Below are positions 52,336 through 61,050 of a stretch of DNA of 64,000 bases, in pieces (the stretch's first letter is position 1; every line of letters begins with the position of its first letter). Position numbers and translations under genes: made by a program. Source of the stretch: JANQEA01 sp964466035 (GTDB lineage: Bacteria; Bipolaricaulota; Bipolaricaulia; UBA7950; UBA9294); the NCBI GenBank assembly GCA_964466035.1, contig CAYXLR010000004.1:1-64000 (forward strand), given 5' to 3'. A model generated the notes under the pieces. It worked only from the letters and a program-made list of their open reading frames with translations, did no database searches and was not told the DNA's origin.

Positions 52336-52809
52336 CTACTCCTCCTTTGCGCCCTCCTCGTCGACCTGGATCCGGACCTCGACCGATACGTCCTTATACA
52401 GGTTGATCGTGGCGGCGTGCGGGCCGAGCGTCTCGATCGGATGCTCGAGCCGGACCCGCGTCGTCTCGACGTGCTCGCCGAACCGCTCCACGATCTGTCC
52501 GGTGATGTCCTCCGCGCGCACCGAGCCGTAGAGACGGTCATCGTCGTGCGCCTTACGCTCGAAGCGAAGCGTCTGATCGGCCAGCTTGTCGCGCAGAACC
52601 CGAGCCTTCTCCTCGCGCTGGAGGAGCTCGGACTCGTGGGCCGCCTTCTCCTTCGCGAAGCGGGCCACGTTGTGCTCCGTCGGCGCAACGGCGAGCCCGC
52701 GGGGCAACAGGTAGTTGCGAGCGTAGCCGTCGGCCACGTTGACGATCTCGCCGACGGGGCCCAAGCGCTCGACGGTCGTTGTCAGAAGCACCTTAGCGAT
52801 CGGAATCAC
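52336..52809 (-). CDS. rplI: 50S ribosomal protein L9
   Basis: A 157-residue protein. The N-terminal rRNA-binding domain is clear: KVLLTTTVERLGPVGEIVNV followed by ADGYARNYLLPRGLAVAPT. A long connecting helix (FAKEKAAHESELLQREEKAR) and the C-terminal domain (LYGSVRAEDI...ETTRVRLEHPIETLG) follow. The start is a GTG at 52809; no ATG is available. It binds domain V of 23S rRNA. Its usual partners rpsF, ssb and rpsR are absent here; it heads an operon with the NAGPA-like gene and murJ. Confidence 0.92.
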   Translation of the reverse strand: MIPIAKVLLTTTVERLGPVGEIVNVADGYARNYLLPRGLAVAPTEHNVARFAKEKAAHESELLQREEKARVLRDKLADQTLRFERKAHDDDRLYGSVRAEDITGQIVERFGEHVETTRVRLEHPIETLGPHAATINLYKDVSVEVRIQVDEEGAKEE

Positions 52810-52890
52810 CCCTGTCTCAGTACCGCGAGATTGTAGGAAGCCCGCATCTGTTCGTCAAACCTCGGCTCTGCCCGCGGAATGACCCGATGG

Positions 52891-52896
52891 TATACT
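52891..52896 (+). promoter_or_regulatory. -10 box of folP, probably leaderless
   Basis: TATACT ends eight bases before the ATG at 52905. There is no ribosome site in between, and the -35 region is weak. Confidence 0.55.
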
Positions 52897-52904
52897 CTGA
52901 TCCG

Positions 52905-53747
52905 ATGATCGATCTGAAAGAGTGGGAGGGCAGGCGCGATCGGGTCCTGGTAATGGGGATCGTCAACGTGACCCCGGACTCCTTCTACGACGGAGGTCGG
53001 TTCGCCCGTCACGAGGACGCGATCGAGCGCGGCGTGCACATGGCCGACGAAGGGGCCGACATCGTCGACGTCGGGGGGGAGTCGACCCGCCCCGGCTCCC
53101 GGGCCGTACCGGCGCAGGTGGAGATGGATCGCGTCCTTCCCGTGGTGGAGGGGATCCGCCGGCGAAGCCCGGTCTGCGTCTCGATCGACACGACCAAGGC
53201 GGACGTCGCTGAGGAGGCGATCCGCCTCGGCGCCGGGATCGTCAACGACGTCAGCGCGCTCCGCTTCGACGGGAGGATGACCGCGGTCGTCGCGCGCGCG
53301 GGCGCGTTCGCCGTCCTGATGCACATGCAGGGAACGCCCAAGACGATGCAGCGGGATCCGACCTACTCCGACGTCGTCGAGGAGGTCCGCTCGTTTCTCG
53401 ATCGGAGAACCCGCTTCGCCGTCGATGCGGGAATTCCGGAAGAGCGGATCTTCGTCGACCCGGGGATCGGATTCGGGAAGACGCTCGAGCACAACCTCAC
53501 GCTCCTGGGGAACCTGTCGCGCTTGGTCGAGCTCGGCCGGCCGGTTCTCGTCGGGGCGTCCCGCAAGGCGTTCCTCGGGGCAATCCTCGACGCGACGTCG
53601 GACGAACGGATCGAGGGGACGATCGCCGCCAACACCGCCGCGATCCTCGGCGGCGCGTCGATCATCCGAGTCCACGACGCAAAGGAGGGAAGGCGGACGG
53701 CCGACGTCGCGGCCCGCCTTCGAGACCATGTCATTGCGAGTCGCTGA
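52905..53747 (+). CDS. folP: Dihydropteroate synthase
   Basis: A 280-residue TIM-barrel enzyme with the DHPS signatures: VMGIVNVTPDSFYDGGRF, ADIVDVGGESTRPGS, VSIDTTKADVAEEAI, GAGIVNDVSALRFD, LMHMQGTPKTMQ and FVDPGIGFGKT. The last segment ends IIRVHDAK. It joins p-aminobenzoate to dihydropterin pyrophosphate for folate. The ATG at 52905 is preferred over 52887, since the latter lies across the TATACT box. It overlaps the next gene by 20 bases and heads folP-DUF177-ruvC-polA. Confidence 0.93.
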   Translation: MIDLKEWEGRRDRVLVMGIVNVTPDSFYDGGRFARHEDAIERGVHMADEGADIVDVGGESTRPGSRAVPAQVEMDRVLPVVEGIRRRSPVCVSIDTTKADVAEEAIRLGAGIVNDVSALRFDGRMTAVVARAGAFAVLMHMQGTPKTMQRDPTYSDVVEEVRSFLDRRTRFAVDAGIPEERIFVDPGIGFGKTLEHNLTLLGNLSRLVELGRPVLVGASRKAFLGAILDATSDERIEGTIAANTAAILGGASIIRVHDAKEGRRTADVAARLRDHVIASR

Positions 53748-54180
53748 CTTCCTCGCCAACCCCGGACGCCGGTTCCCGATCGAGACGACGTTGAAGGGCG
53801 GCCAGGACCCCGAAAGCCTGTGCACGGTCGACTCGATCGAGCTCGTCGGCGAGGCGTTCGCTCAGCTGTCGACGCTCTACCTCGAGGTGACGCTCCGCGC
53901 GAAGTTGATCCAGCCCTGTCGGCGCTGCCTCGAGCCGGTCGAGACGACGCTCGACCTCGAAGAATCGTTCGAGGTGCCGATCCCCCCGGGCGCCGAATCG
54001 GTCGATCTCCTTCCGGTCGTCCTCCGCTTGGTCCTCTCGGCCCACGAGCCGAACGTCGTCTGTCGCGAGGACTGTCGCGGCCTCTGTCCGGCGTGCGGCG
54101 TCAACCTGAACCGGCACCCGGATCACGTCTGCGAAACGGCGGAGAGCGGTCGGACGACGTTGAGGGATCTGCTGACATGA
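53728..54180 (+). CDS. YceD/DUF177-family protein
   Basis: A 150-residue protein with the DUF177 pattern: LVGEAFAQLSTLYLEVTLRAKLIQPCRRCLEPVE, with the CRRCL motif, LDLEESFEV, and a C-terminal zinc-like pair in CREDCRGLCPACGVNLN. The family is linked to 23S rRNA accumulation and normally precedes rpmF (L32). Here rpmF is missing and ruvC follows with a four-base overlap. The start ATG lies inside folP. Confidence 0.85.
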   Translation: MSLRVADFLANPGRRFPIETTLKGGQDPESLCTVDSIELVGEAFAQLSTLYLEVTLRAKLIQPCRRCLEPVETTLDLEESFEVPIPPGAESVDLLPVVLRLVLSAHEPNVVCREDCRGLCPACGVNLNRHPDHVCETAESGRTTLRDLLT

Positions 54181-54683
54181 TCGACGGGTTCGTCGTTCTC
54201 GGCTTCGACCCGGGCCTGGCGATCACCGGCTACGGGATCGTCCGCGCCGTTCCCGGCGGCTGGGAGGTCGTCGCAGGGGGAGTGATCGAGACGGAGAAGG
54301 GGACTCCCCGGGCCGATCGACTCCGGGCGATCTACCGCGAGGCGCGGTCGCTGATCGAGTCGTACCGCCCGGACGGGGTCGCGATCGAGGAGATCTTCTT
54401 GGCGACGAACGCGCAGACCGCGATGCGCACGGCGGAGACGCGCGGCGTCCTCCTGATGGCCGCCGCCGACCTCTCGGTCCGCGGATACACGCCGCTCCAG
54501 GTGAAGAAGCGGATCACCGGCTACGGGAAGGCGCCGAAGTCGCAGGTCCAGGCGATGGTGAAACGCCTCCTCCGCCTGTCGGAGATCCCGAAGCCGGACG
54601 ACATGGCCGACGGGCTCGCCCTCGCGCTCTGCTACCTGCTCGACCGACAAGGAGTGCTATCGACCGAAGATGCCTACCTATGA
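54177..54683 (+). CDS. ruvC: Crossover junction endodeoxyribonuclease RuvC
   Basis: A 168-residue RNase H-fold nuclease. The four acidic residues are present: GFDPGLAITGYGI (Asp), GVAIEEIF (Glu), and DDMADGLALALCY (two Asp). QVKKRITGYGKAPKSQVQAMV is the RuvC-specific basic segment. It cuts Holliday junctions. ruvA and ruvB are not in the window. ATGA overlap with the DUF177 gene upstream and a 14-base overlap with polA downstream. Confidence 0.93.
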   Translation: MIDGFVVLGFDPGLAITGYGIVRAVPGGWEVVAGGVIETEKGTPRADRLRAIYREARSLIESYRPDGVAIEEIFLATNAQTAMRTAETRGVLLMAAADLSVRGYTPLQVKKRITGYGKAPKSQVQAMVKRLLRLSEIPKPDDMADGLALALCYLLDRQGVLSTEDAYL

Positions 54684-57414
54684 GGAGATCCTTCGCATTC
54701 CAGATCGGCTCGACGAGGGACGCGTCCTGCTGCTCGACGGGCATTCCCACGTCTATCGAGCGTTCTACGGGATTCCGGAGCTGACGACCCGCGCCGGTCA
54801 GCCGGTCAACGCCGTCTACGGGTTCTGGCGGATCCTGCTTCGCACGCTGCGCGATTACCCTTCGGCGTACGTCGCCGTCGTGTTCGACGCGGGAGGGGAG
54901 ACGTTCCGCCACGCGCTCTATCCGGAGTACAAGGCGAATCGAAAGCCGATGCCCGAGGAGCTGGCGACGCAGCTTCCGTGGATCGAGCGCCTTCTCGCGG
55001 CGCTCGGCGTTCCGACGCTCTCCGTGCCCGGCGTCGAGGCGGACGACGTCCTCGCGTCGATCTGCGCGCGCGCGACGGAGCATGACTTGACCTGTCTGAT
55101 CGCCACGTCGGACAAGGACATGGCGCAGATCGTCTCCGATCGCGTCCACCTCCTCCGGCCGGGGGGGCGCGGTGTCGACGCCGCGCAGCAGCTCCTCGAT
55201 CCGGCCGGCGTCGAGGAGAAGTACGGCGTGCCGCCCGAGCAGATCGCCGATCTCCTCTCGTTGGTCGGCGACACGTCGGACAACGTCCCCGGGGTACCGG
55301 GCGTCGGCGGCAAGACGGCCACGCGGCTCCTCGCGCAGTTCGGCTCCCTCGAAGCCGTTCTCGACTCGGCCGTGGAGGTGAAGAACCGACGCGTCGCCGC
55401 GGGGCTAGCGGACCACCGCGAGGACGCCGAACTCGCCCGCCGGTTGATCCGCCTGAAGTCCGACGTCGAGCTCGACGAGATCCCCGCGTCGTGCCGCCTT
55501 CGGGGGATCGACCCGGAGAGCGTAGCGCGGATTCTGACCGAGCTGGAGTTCGCCAGCGCGCTGAGCGAGCTGGGCCTCGAGCCGGTCGAGGCGGCCGATC
55601 GACCGCCTCCCGCGCCGGCGCCTCCCGTCTCCTATCACACGGTCCTCGAGCGCGACGCGCTCGACGCGCTCGTCGCCGAGCTCCGGGAGGCCGAAGCCGT
55701 CTCCCTCGACCTGGAGACGACCGGCCTCGATCCGATCGAGGCGGAAATCGTCGGGATCGCCCTTTCGCGCGAGCCGTGCGTCGGCCATTACGTCCCGATC
55801 GGGCACGAGGGGCTCGGCGCCCCGCCGCAGCTTCCGCTCGCCGAGGTCCTCGACGCCCTCCGCCCGATCGTCGAGTCGGAGACGCCGAAGATCATCGGGC
55901 AGAACCTCAAGTACGATCTGATCGTCCTCCACCGGCACGGCGTGAACCCGAGCGGGATCGCGTTCGATTCGATGATCGCCTCGCACCTGGTCCACCCGGA
56001 AGAGCGCCGGCACAACCTCGAGCAGATCGCGCTGACGTACCTCGGGCACTCGATGGTGACGTACGAGGAGGTCGCCGGGAAGGACGGTCCGTTCGCCGCG
56101 GTGCCGGTCGACCGGGCGACGGAGTACGCCGCCGAGGACGCGGAGATCGTGCAGCGGCTGTACGCGCCGCTGACCCGCGATCTCGAGGAACGGAACCTGA
56201 CGCGCCTGTTTCGCGACGTCGAGATCCCCCTCGTCCCCGTCCTCGCGCGGATGGAGGAACACGGCATCCTCGTCGACAGTGATGTCCTCGACGCGCAGGG
56301 CGACGAGCTGAGGACCGAGCTGCAGATCGTGGAGGCCGACCTGATGGAGCTCGCCGGCGGCCCGTTCAACCCCAACTCGCCGAAGCAGGTCGGCGAGATC
56401 CTGTTCGAGCGGCTCGGGCTGCCGATCGTCGACCGGACGAAGACCGGCCCCTCGACGAGCGCACGGGTGCTCTCCGTTCTCGCCGAGCGGCATCCGTTCC
56501 CCGGGAAGCTCCTCGAGCATCGAGAGCTGAAGAAGCTCCTGACGACCTACATCGATCAGCTCCCGAAGGCGATCCATCCGTCGACCGGACGGATTCACAC
56601 GAGCTTCCACCAGACGGCGACCGCCACGGGGCGGCTCTCTTCGTCCGAGCCCAACCTCCAGAACATCCCGACGCGGTCCGAGATCGGGGGGCGGATCCGG
56701 ACCGCCTTCGTCGCCCCCGACGGTTCCCGCCTGGTCGCCGCCGACTACTCGCAGATCGAGCTTCGGTTGCTCGCCCACTTCGCCGAGGACGAGCAGCTGA
56801 TCGAGGCGTTCCACGCCGGAGTCGACCTCCACCGTCTGACGGCGAGCGTCGTGTTCGGGCTCCCGGAGGGACAGGTCCCGGATCGGCTTCGCGACGCGGC
56901 CAAGCGGATCAACTTCGGCATCCTGTACGGGATCAGCCCGTTCGGCTTGGCGCGGGATTTGGGCATCCCGCAATCGGAGGCCAGGGGGTACATCGACCGC
57001 TTCTTCTCCGCCTACCCTCGGGCCAAGGAGTACATCGACCGGATGATCGAGCGGGCGACCGAGACCGGCTACGCGGAGACGATCCTCGGAAGGCGAAGAC
57101 CGCTCCCGAGCCTGGCTTCGCGGAACGTCGCGCGGCGCAACTTCGACCGGCGAAACGCGATCAACACGCCGATCCAGGGAAGCGCCGCCGATCTCATCAA
57201 GCTGGCGATGATCGAAATCGATCGGTGGATCGAGGATCAACGCGCCCCGGTCAAGATGATCCTTCAGATCCACGACGAGCTCGTCTTCGAGATCGAGGAG
57301 GAGGCGCTTCCCGAGGCGACGGCGGTCATCGCGGAGAAGATGGAAGGGGTACTGCATCTCCGCGTCCCCCTGTCCGTCAAGATCGCTTCCGGAACCGATT
57401 GGAGTCAGATCTAG
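54670..57414 (+). CDS. polA: DNA polymerase I
   Basis: A 914-residue enzyme with all three domains. The 5' nuclease begins LLLDGHSHVYRAFYG, with GVEADDVLASI and GDTSDNVPGVPGVGGKTA. The 3'-5' exonuclease keeps its acidic residues (VSLDLETTGLD, IGQNLKYD, YAAEDAEI), so proofreading is likely intact. The polymerase has ADYSQIELRLLAHFAED (motif A), RDAAKRINFGILYGISPFGLA (motif B) and LQIHDELVFEIEEE (motif C). It serves repair and Okazaki-fragment processing. It starts inside the end of ruvC. Confidence 0.96.
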   Translation: MPTYEEILRIPDRLDEGRVLLLDGHSHVYRAFYGIPELTTRAGQPVNAVYGFWRILLRTLRDYPSAYVAVVFDAGGETFRHALYPEYKANRKPMPEELATQLPWIERLLAALGVPTLSVPGVEADDVLASICARATEHDLTCLIATSDKDMAQIVSDRVHLLRPGGRGVDAAQQLLDPAGVEEKYGVPPEQIADLLSLVGDTSDNVPGVPGVGGKTATRLLAQFGSLEAVLDSAVEVKNRRVAAGLADHREDAELARRLIRLKSDVELDEIPASCRLRGIDPESVARILTELEFASALSELGLEPVEAADRPPPAPAPPVSYHTVLERDALDALVAELREAEAVSLDLETTGLDPIEAEIVGIALSREPCVGHYVPIGHEGLGAPPQLPLAEVLDALRPIVESETPKIIGQNLKYDLIVLHRHGVNPSGIAFDSMIASHLVHPEERRHNLEQIALTYLGHSMVTYEEVAGKDGPFAAVPVDRATEYAAEDAEIVQRLYAPLTRDLEERNLTRLFRDVEIPLVPVLARMEEHGILVDSDVLDAQGDELRTELQIVEADLMELAGGPFNPNSPKQVGEILFERLGLPIVDRTKTGPSTSARVLSVLAERHPFPGKLLEHRELKKLLTTYIDQLPKAIHPSTGRIHTSFHQTATATGRLSSSEPNLQNIPTRSEIGGRIRTAFVAPDGSRLVAADYSQIELRLLAHFAEDEQLIEAFHAGVDLHRLTASVVFGLPEGQVPDRLRDAAKRINFGILYGISPFGLARDLGIPQSEARGYIDRFFSAYPRAKEYIDRMIERATETGYAETILGRRRPLPSLASRNVARRNFDRRNAINTPIQGSAADLIKLAMIEIDRWIEDQRAPVKMILQIHDELVFEIEEEALPEATAVIAEKMEGVLHLRVPLSVKIASGTDWSQI

Positions 57415-57568
57415 CGATGCGCCGCCGAGTGCGTACCGAGATCCACCCGGCCGAAGACCCTCGGGACGGTTCGCCGGACCGAGCTCGGGGACTCGACACG
57501 AGCGCGAACGGGCGCGAAACCTCACGGGAGGACCGGGTGTACGTGGAAGCGAGGTGCCCTCTGAGCAG

Positions 57569-59197
57569 ATGATGACGAAACGCGTTCTCGCTTGTGCCGC
57601 CTTGGCGATCGCGTGTCTCGCGCAGATCGCGTTTGCCCTTCCGGACCTCGTCGTTTCGCAGCTGGAGATCTCCCCGACGGCCCCGAAGGACAACGCCCTC
57701 GTCACGATCACCGCGATCATCGAGAACGCCGGCTCCAGCGACGCGGACGAGCCGTTCTTCGTGCGATTCTCCGTCGACGACCGCGAGATCGACATCGTTC
57801 CGTTCACCTCCCTCCGCGCCGGTCGAACCGAGGAACTCACAACGACGTGGACCGCGACGGCGGGGCCGCACGTCCTCTCCGTCGAGGTCGACGGAGCCCA
57901 CGATCGCATCGAGGAGATCGACGAGCTCAACAACACGCGATCCATCGACGTCACCGTCCCGCTCAATGACGACGCGATGGCGATCCTGGCGCCGCTGCGG
58001 ATCGCGGTCGCCCGATTCGACGACGTCAGCGGCTCCGGGTTCGTCAACGTCGGCGAAGGCGTGGCCGATGAGCTGATCGCCCGGTTCGCTGCGGTCGGGC
58101 TGAGGGTTCTCGAGCGCGTCGAGCTGGACGCGACGATGCAGGCGAACGGGCTGAACCCCGCCCTCCCGTCCGACGTCGCGCTCGCCGGCCGTCTCCTCGG
58201 GGCCGACCTCCTCGTCCTCGGATCGGTCTTCGACGTGCACGTGCAGGAGACGTCGCTCTCCCTCGGTTTCCTTCGCGTCGACAGCGCGTCCGTCGACATC
58301 GGCCTGTCCGCCCGGATCATCGATGTCGGCACCGCGGAGGGGTTGTCGTTCGTGTCGGCGGAAGGGCACGGCGAGGGGACGACCGGCTTCTCGATCGAGC
58401 TGGGCGAGCTCCTCTCGTTCCTGACCGCGGGGTCGTCCGGGATCTGCACCGGCGGACTGCAGGCCGACCGCGCTTGGTACAGCGCCGGTCACACCGTCCT
58501 TTTCGGGTACCGAAACGACGGGGCGCCGGGGTGGTTCGGGGTCGAGATCTACACGTCGACGGGCGCTTTCCTCGAGTGGCTCGGATGGCAGTTCATCGAC
58601 ACAGGCGCGTGCGAAACGTGGTTCTGGAACCAACGAAGCGCGACCGGTCTCCCGGTGAGCCCCGGGATCTACACGGCCAAGCTGTGGGACGGAACGTCCC
58701 ACATCGACTCCGTCGGTTTCCAGATCCGCCCGGGGATCAGCCTGTCGGTTCCCGCGGCCGACGAGATCACCGTGGGGAGCCCGCAGTTCGACGAAACCGT
58801 GGTCGGCGCCGCGATGAATCAAGCGATCGATCGACTGACCTCCGCCCTCCTTCTCTCTCTCGAGGACGTAGCACCGCTGGCGTCCGGACGCGAGGCGCCG
58901 CTCGCCGCCGCCGGGGTGATCCCGCCGCCGGAGGGGCAGATCGCCGCGATCCTCCCCGACGGCAGAATCGCGATCAACCTCGGCTCCTCCTCCGGCGTGG
59001 CCGAGGGAGACGTCCTCGAGGTCCTCGCCGTGGAGGACCTCGTCCTCGACCCCCAAACGAACGAGATCCGATCCTACGACGTCGTCTCGACGAAAGGGGA
59101 GATCGTCGTCACCGAGGTTCGCGAGCAGGTCTCCTACGCCGTGCCGACGAGCAGTTTCGTCCCGGTCATCGGCGACGTCGTCCGCGGCGTCCCATAG
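57569..59197 (+). CDS. Secreted CARDB-CsgG protein with FlgT-like C-terminal domain
   Basis: A 542-residue exported protein (signal ACAALAIACLAQIAFA). Residues 20-130 are a CARDB adhesion-type domain (PDLVVSQLEISPTAPKDNALV, LNNTRSIDVTV). Residues 145-290 are CsgG-like (RIAVARFDDVSGSGFVNVGEG, LAGRLLGADLLVLGSVFDV). An Ig-like segment follows (GIYTAKLWDGTSHIDSVGFQI), then a C-terminal domain of the type after CsgG/FlgT (GRIAINLGSSSGVAEGDVLEV...LDPQTNEI). The start could also be the GTG at 57554. It may assemble at the outer surface; partners unknown. Confidence 0.75.
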   Translation: MMTKRVLACAALAIACLAQIAFALPDLVVSQLEISPTAPKDNALVTITAIIENAGSSDADEPFFVRFSVDDREIDIVPFTSLRAGRTEELTTTWTATAGPHVLSVEVDGAHDRIEEIDELNNTRSIDVTVPLNDDAMAILAPLRIAVARFDDVSGSGFVNVGEGVADELIARFAAVGLRVLERVELDATMQANGLNPALPSDVALAGRLLGADLLVLGSVFDVHVQETSLSLGFLRVDSASVDIGLSARIIDVGTAEGLSFVSAEGHGEGTTGFSIELGELLSFLTAGSSGICTGGLQADRAWYSAGHTVLFGYRNDGAPGWFGVEIYTSTGAFLEWLGWQFIDTGACETWFWNQRSATGLPVSPGIYTAKLWDGTSHIDSVGFQIRPGISLSVPAADEITVGSPQFDETVVGAAMNQAIDRLTSALLLSLEDVAPLASGREAPLAAAGVIPPPEGQIAAILPDGRIAINLGSSSGVAEGDVLEVLAVEDLVLDPQTNEIRSYDVVSTKGEIVVTEVREQVSYAVPTSSFVPVIGDVVRGVP

Positions 59198-59235
59198 CTC
59201 GCTTTCCCCGTTCCCATTCGATAGACTCGACCGCG

Positions 59236-59700
59236 ATGAAACACGGAACGGTTCGCGCCATCGCGGTCGGGCTTTTCGTCGTCGCGATCACCGGCCTCCC
59301 GGCGTCCTCCCTCGGGCTTCGATCGGTCGGGCTCCGGCTGATCCTCCCGTTCACCGGAATCCCCCTCTCGATCGGCGCCGAGATCGTCACGGACGCTTCC
59401 TTCGGCCGTCTCTCGATCTCGCTCTTTCTCTCCCCGGCCGGCGGGACCCTCCTGCTCGGGAGCGCGGACGTCGCGCTGACCGGCGACCCGGAGACGGCGA
59501 ACGCGTTCCTCCGGATGACGACCGGACTATCGTATTTCGACCCGACCCGCCGCCTTCCCACGCTTCTTCTCGGCGGCGGGGTGTCGGTCCTGTCCACCGC
59601 AGCGGAGTCGCTCGTCTTCGGCCTGAGCGGGGAGGCCGTCTACCCCCTCGCGTTCCCCGTGCCGATGTTGACCCTCTCGGGAGGGTGGCTGCTGCCATGA
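59236..59700 (+). CDS. Hypothetical exported beta-rich protein
   Basis: A 154-residue protein with a signal peptide (AIAVGLFVVAITGLPASSLG), then alternating hydrophobic strands (LRLILPFTGIPLSIGAEIV, GRLSISLFLSPAGGTLLLG, LPTLLLGGGVSVLST) ending in LTLSGGWLLP. This looks like a small membrane beta barrel or a lipid-facing protein. TAGACT ends eight bases before the ATG, so the RNA may be leaderless. The stop overlaps the glmM start (ATGA). Confidence 0.6.
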   Translation: MKHGTVRAIAVGLFVVAITGLPASSLGLRSVGLRLILPFTGIPLSIGAEIVTDASFGRLSISLFLSPAGGTLLLGSADVALTGDPETANAFLRMTTGLSYFDPTRRLPTLLLGGGVSVLSTAAESLVFGLSGEAVYPLAFPVPMLTLSGGWLLP

Positions 59701-61025
59701 CGTCGCTCTTCGGGACCGACGGGGTGCGCGGCCCGGCGAACCGCCTCCTGACGCCGGAGCTCGCCGTCGCGCTCGCCCGGGCGGCGGCGGATCGCGCCGT
59801 CGGGGAAGGGGGCCGGGTCATCATCGGGCGCGACACGCGGGTCAGCGGCCCGATGCTCGAGGCGGCCCTCGCCTCGGGGTTCGCCTCGGCCGGCGTCGAC
59901 GTCCGCCTCGCCGGGATCATCCCGACCCCGGCGATCTCGTTTCTGATCAAGGACGAGCGCGCCGATCTCGGCGCCGTGATCTCCGCCTCTCACAACCCGC
60001 CGGAGGACAACGGGATCAAGTTCTTCGACCGGCGAGGGATGAAGCTCGACGTGGAAGAAGAATCGGCGATCGAGGCGGCGATGAATCGCGGGCCGGCCGC
60101 GTCCGCTCGGATCGGGACGATCGCCCCGCTCGAGGCGGCGGCGACGAGGTACGCCGCCTTCCTCGCCGGCGTCATCGACGTCGAGCACGTCGACTTCTCC
60201 GGGACAATGATCGTCGCCGACTGCGCGTACGGCGCCACGGCGAAGATCGCCCCGCACGTCCTCCGCCACCTCGGGGCGCGCGTCGTCGCGCTGCACGATG
60301 CGCTCGACGGGGATCGGATCAACGAGGAATGCGGCTCGACGTGCCTCGACCCGCTCCGTCAGGCCGTGCGCGAGCACGAGGCCGATCTCGGGATCGCGTT
60401 CGACGGCGACGGAGACCGCGTCCTCCTCGTCGGGCCGGACGGGGAGACGATCGACGGGGATCACATGATCGGGATCGCGGCGCTCCACATGGCCGAGACC
60501 GGCACGCTCTCCCCGCCCCTCGTCGTGACGACGGTGATGAGCAACCTCGGGCTCGAGAACCGCCTCGCCGAGGCGCGGATCGACGTGGTGCGAACCCCCG
60601 TCGGCGACCGACACGTCGCCCAGAAGATGGCCGACACGGCCGCGCTCCTCGGCGGCGAGCCGTCGGGGCACATCATCTTCTCCGAGTACTCGCCGACCGG
60701 GGACGGGATCCTCACGGCCGTGAAGCTCCTCGAGATCGCGCACCGGAAGGGTGAACAGCTCGGGGCACTCGCCCGTTCGATCCCCCTCTACCCGCAGGTC
60801 CATCGCAACGTCTCCTGCGCGTCGCCCGCGGAGCTGATGGGAGACGAGCGGGTCCGAAACGCGGTCGCCCGAGCCGAGGAGAAGCTCGCCGGACGCGGCC
60901 GGATCCTCGTTCGCCCGTCCGGGACGCAACCGCTCGTCCGGATCCTGGTCGAGACGCGCGACGCGGCGGAGTGCGAACGGATCGCCGACTCGCTCGAGGA
61001 CGCGATTCGCGCCGCGCAGGCCTAG
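59697..61025 (+). CDS. glmM: Phosphoglucosamine mutase
   Basis: A 442-residue enzyme of full length: SLFGTDGVRGPANRLLTPE at the start, the phosphoserine loop GAVISASHNPPEDNGIKFF, the metal loop IAFDGDGDRVLLV, the sugar-binding GGEPSGHIIFSEY and the phosphate loop RPSGTQPLVRILVE. It turns glucosamine-6-phosphate into glucosamine-1-phosphate for cell wall precursors. Translationally coupled to the hypothetical exported protein before it; convergent with gcvPB. Confidence 0.94.
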   Translation: MTSLFGTDGVRGPANRLLTPELAVALARAAADRAVGEGGRVIIGRDTRVSGPMLEAALASGFASAGVDVRLAGIIPTPAISFLIKDERADLGAVISASHNPPEDNGIKFFDRRGMKLDVEEESAIEAAMNRGPAASARIGTIAPLEAAATRYAAFLAGVIDVEHVDFSGTMIVADCAYGATAKIAPHVLRHLGARVVALHDALDGDRINEECGSTCLDPLRQAVREHEADLGIAFDGDGDRVLLVGPDGETIDGDHMIGIAALHMAETGTLSPPLVVTTVMSNLGLENRLAEARIDVVRTPVGDRHVAQKMADTAALLGGEPSGHIIFSEYSPTGDGILTAVKLLEIAHRKGEQLGALARSIPLYPQVHRNVSCASPAELMGDERVRNAVARAEEKLAGRGRILVRPSGTQPLVRILVETRDAAECERIADSLEDAIRAAQA

Positions 61026-61050
61026 ACGGAAGAAACGACGGACCCGCGCT

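Noticed and set aside
55405..58449. 1014-codon minus-strand frame opposite polA and the CARDB-CsgG gene
   Set aside because: Both plus-strand genes are well supported by motifs; the minus frame shows none.
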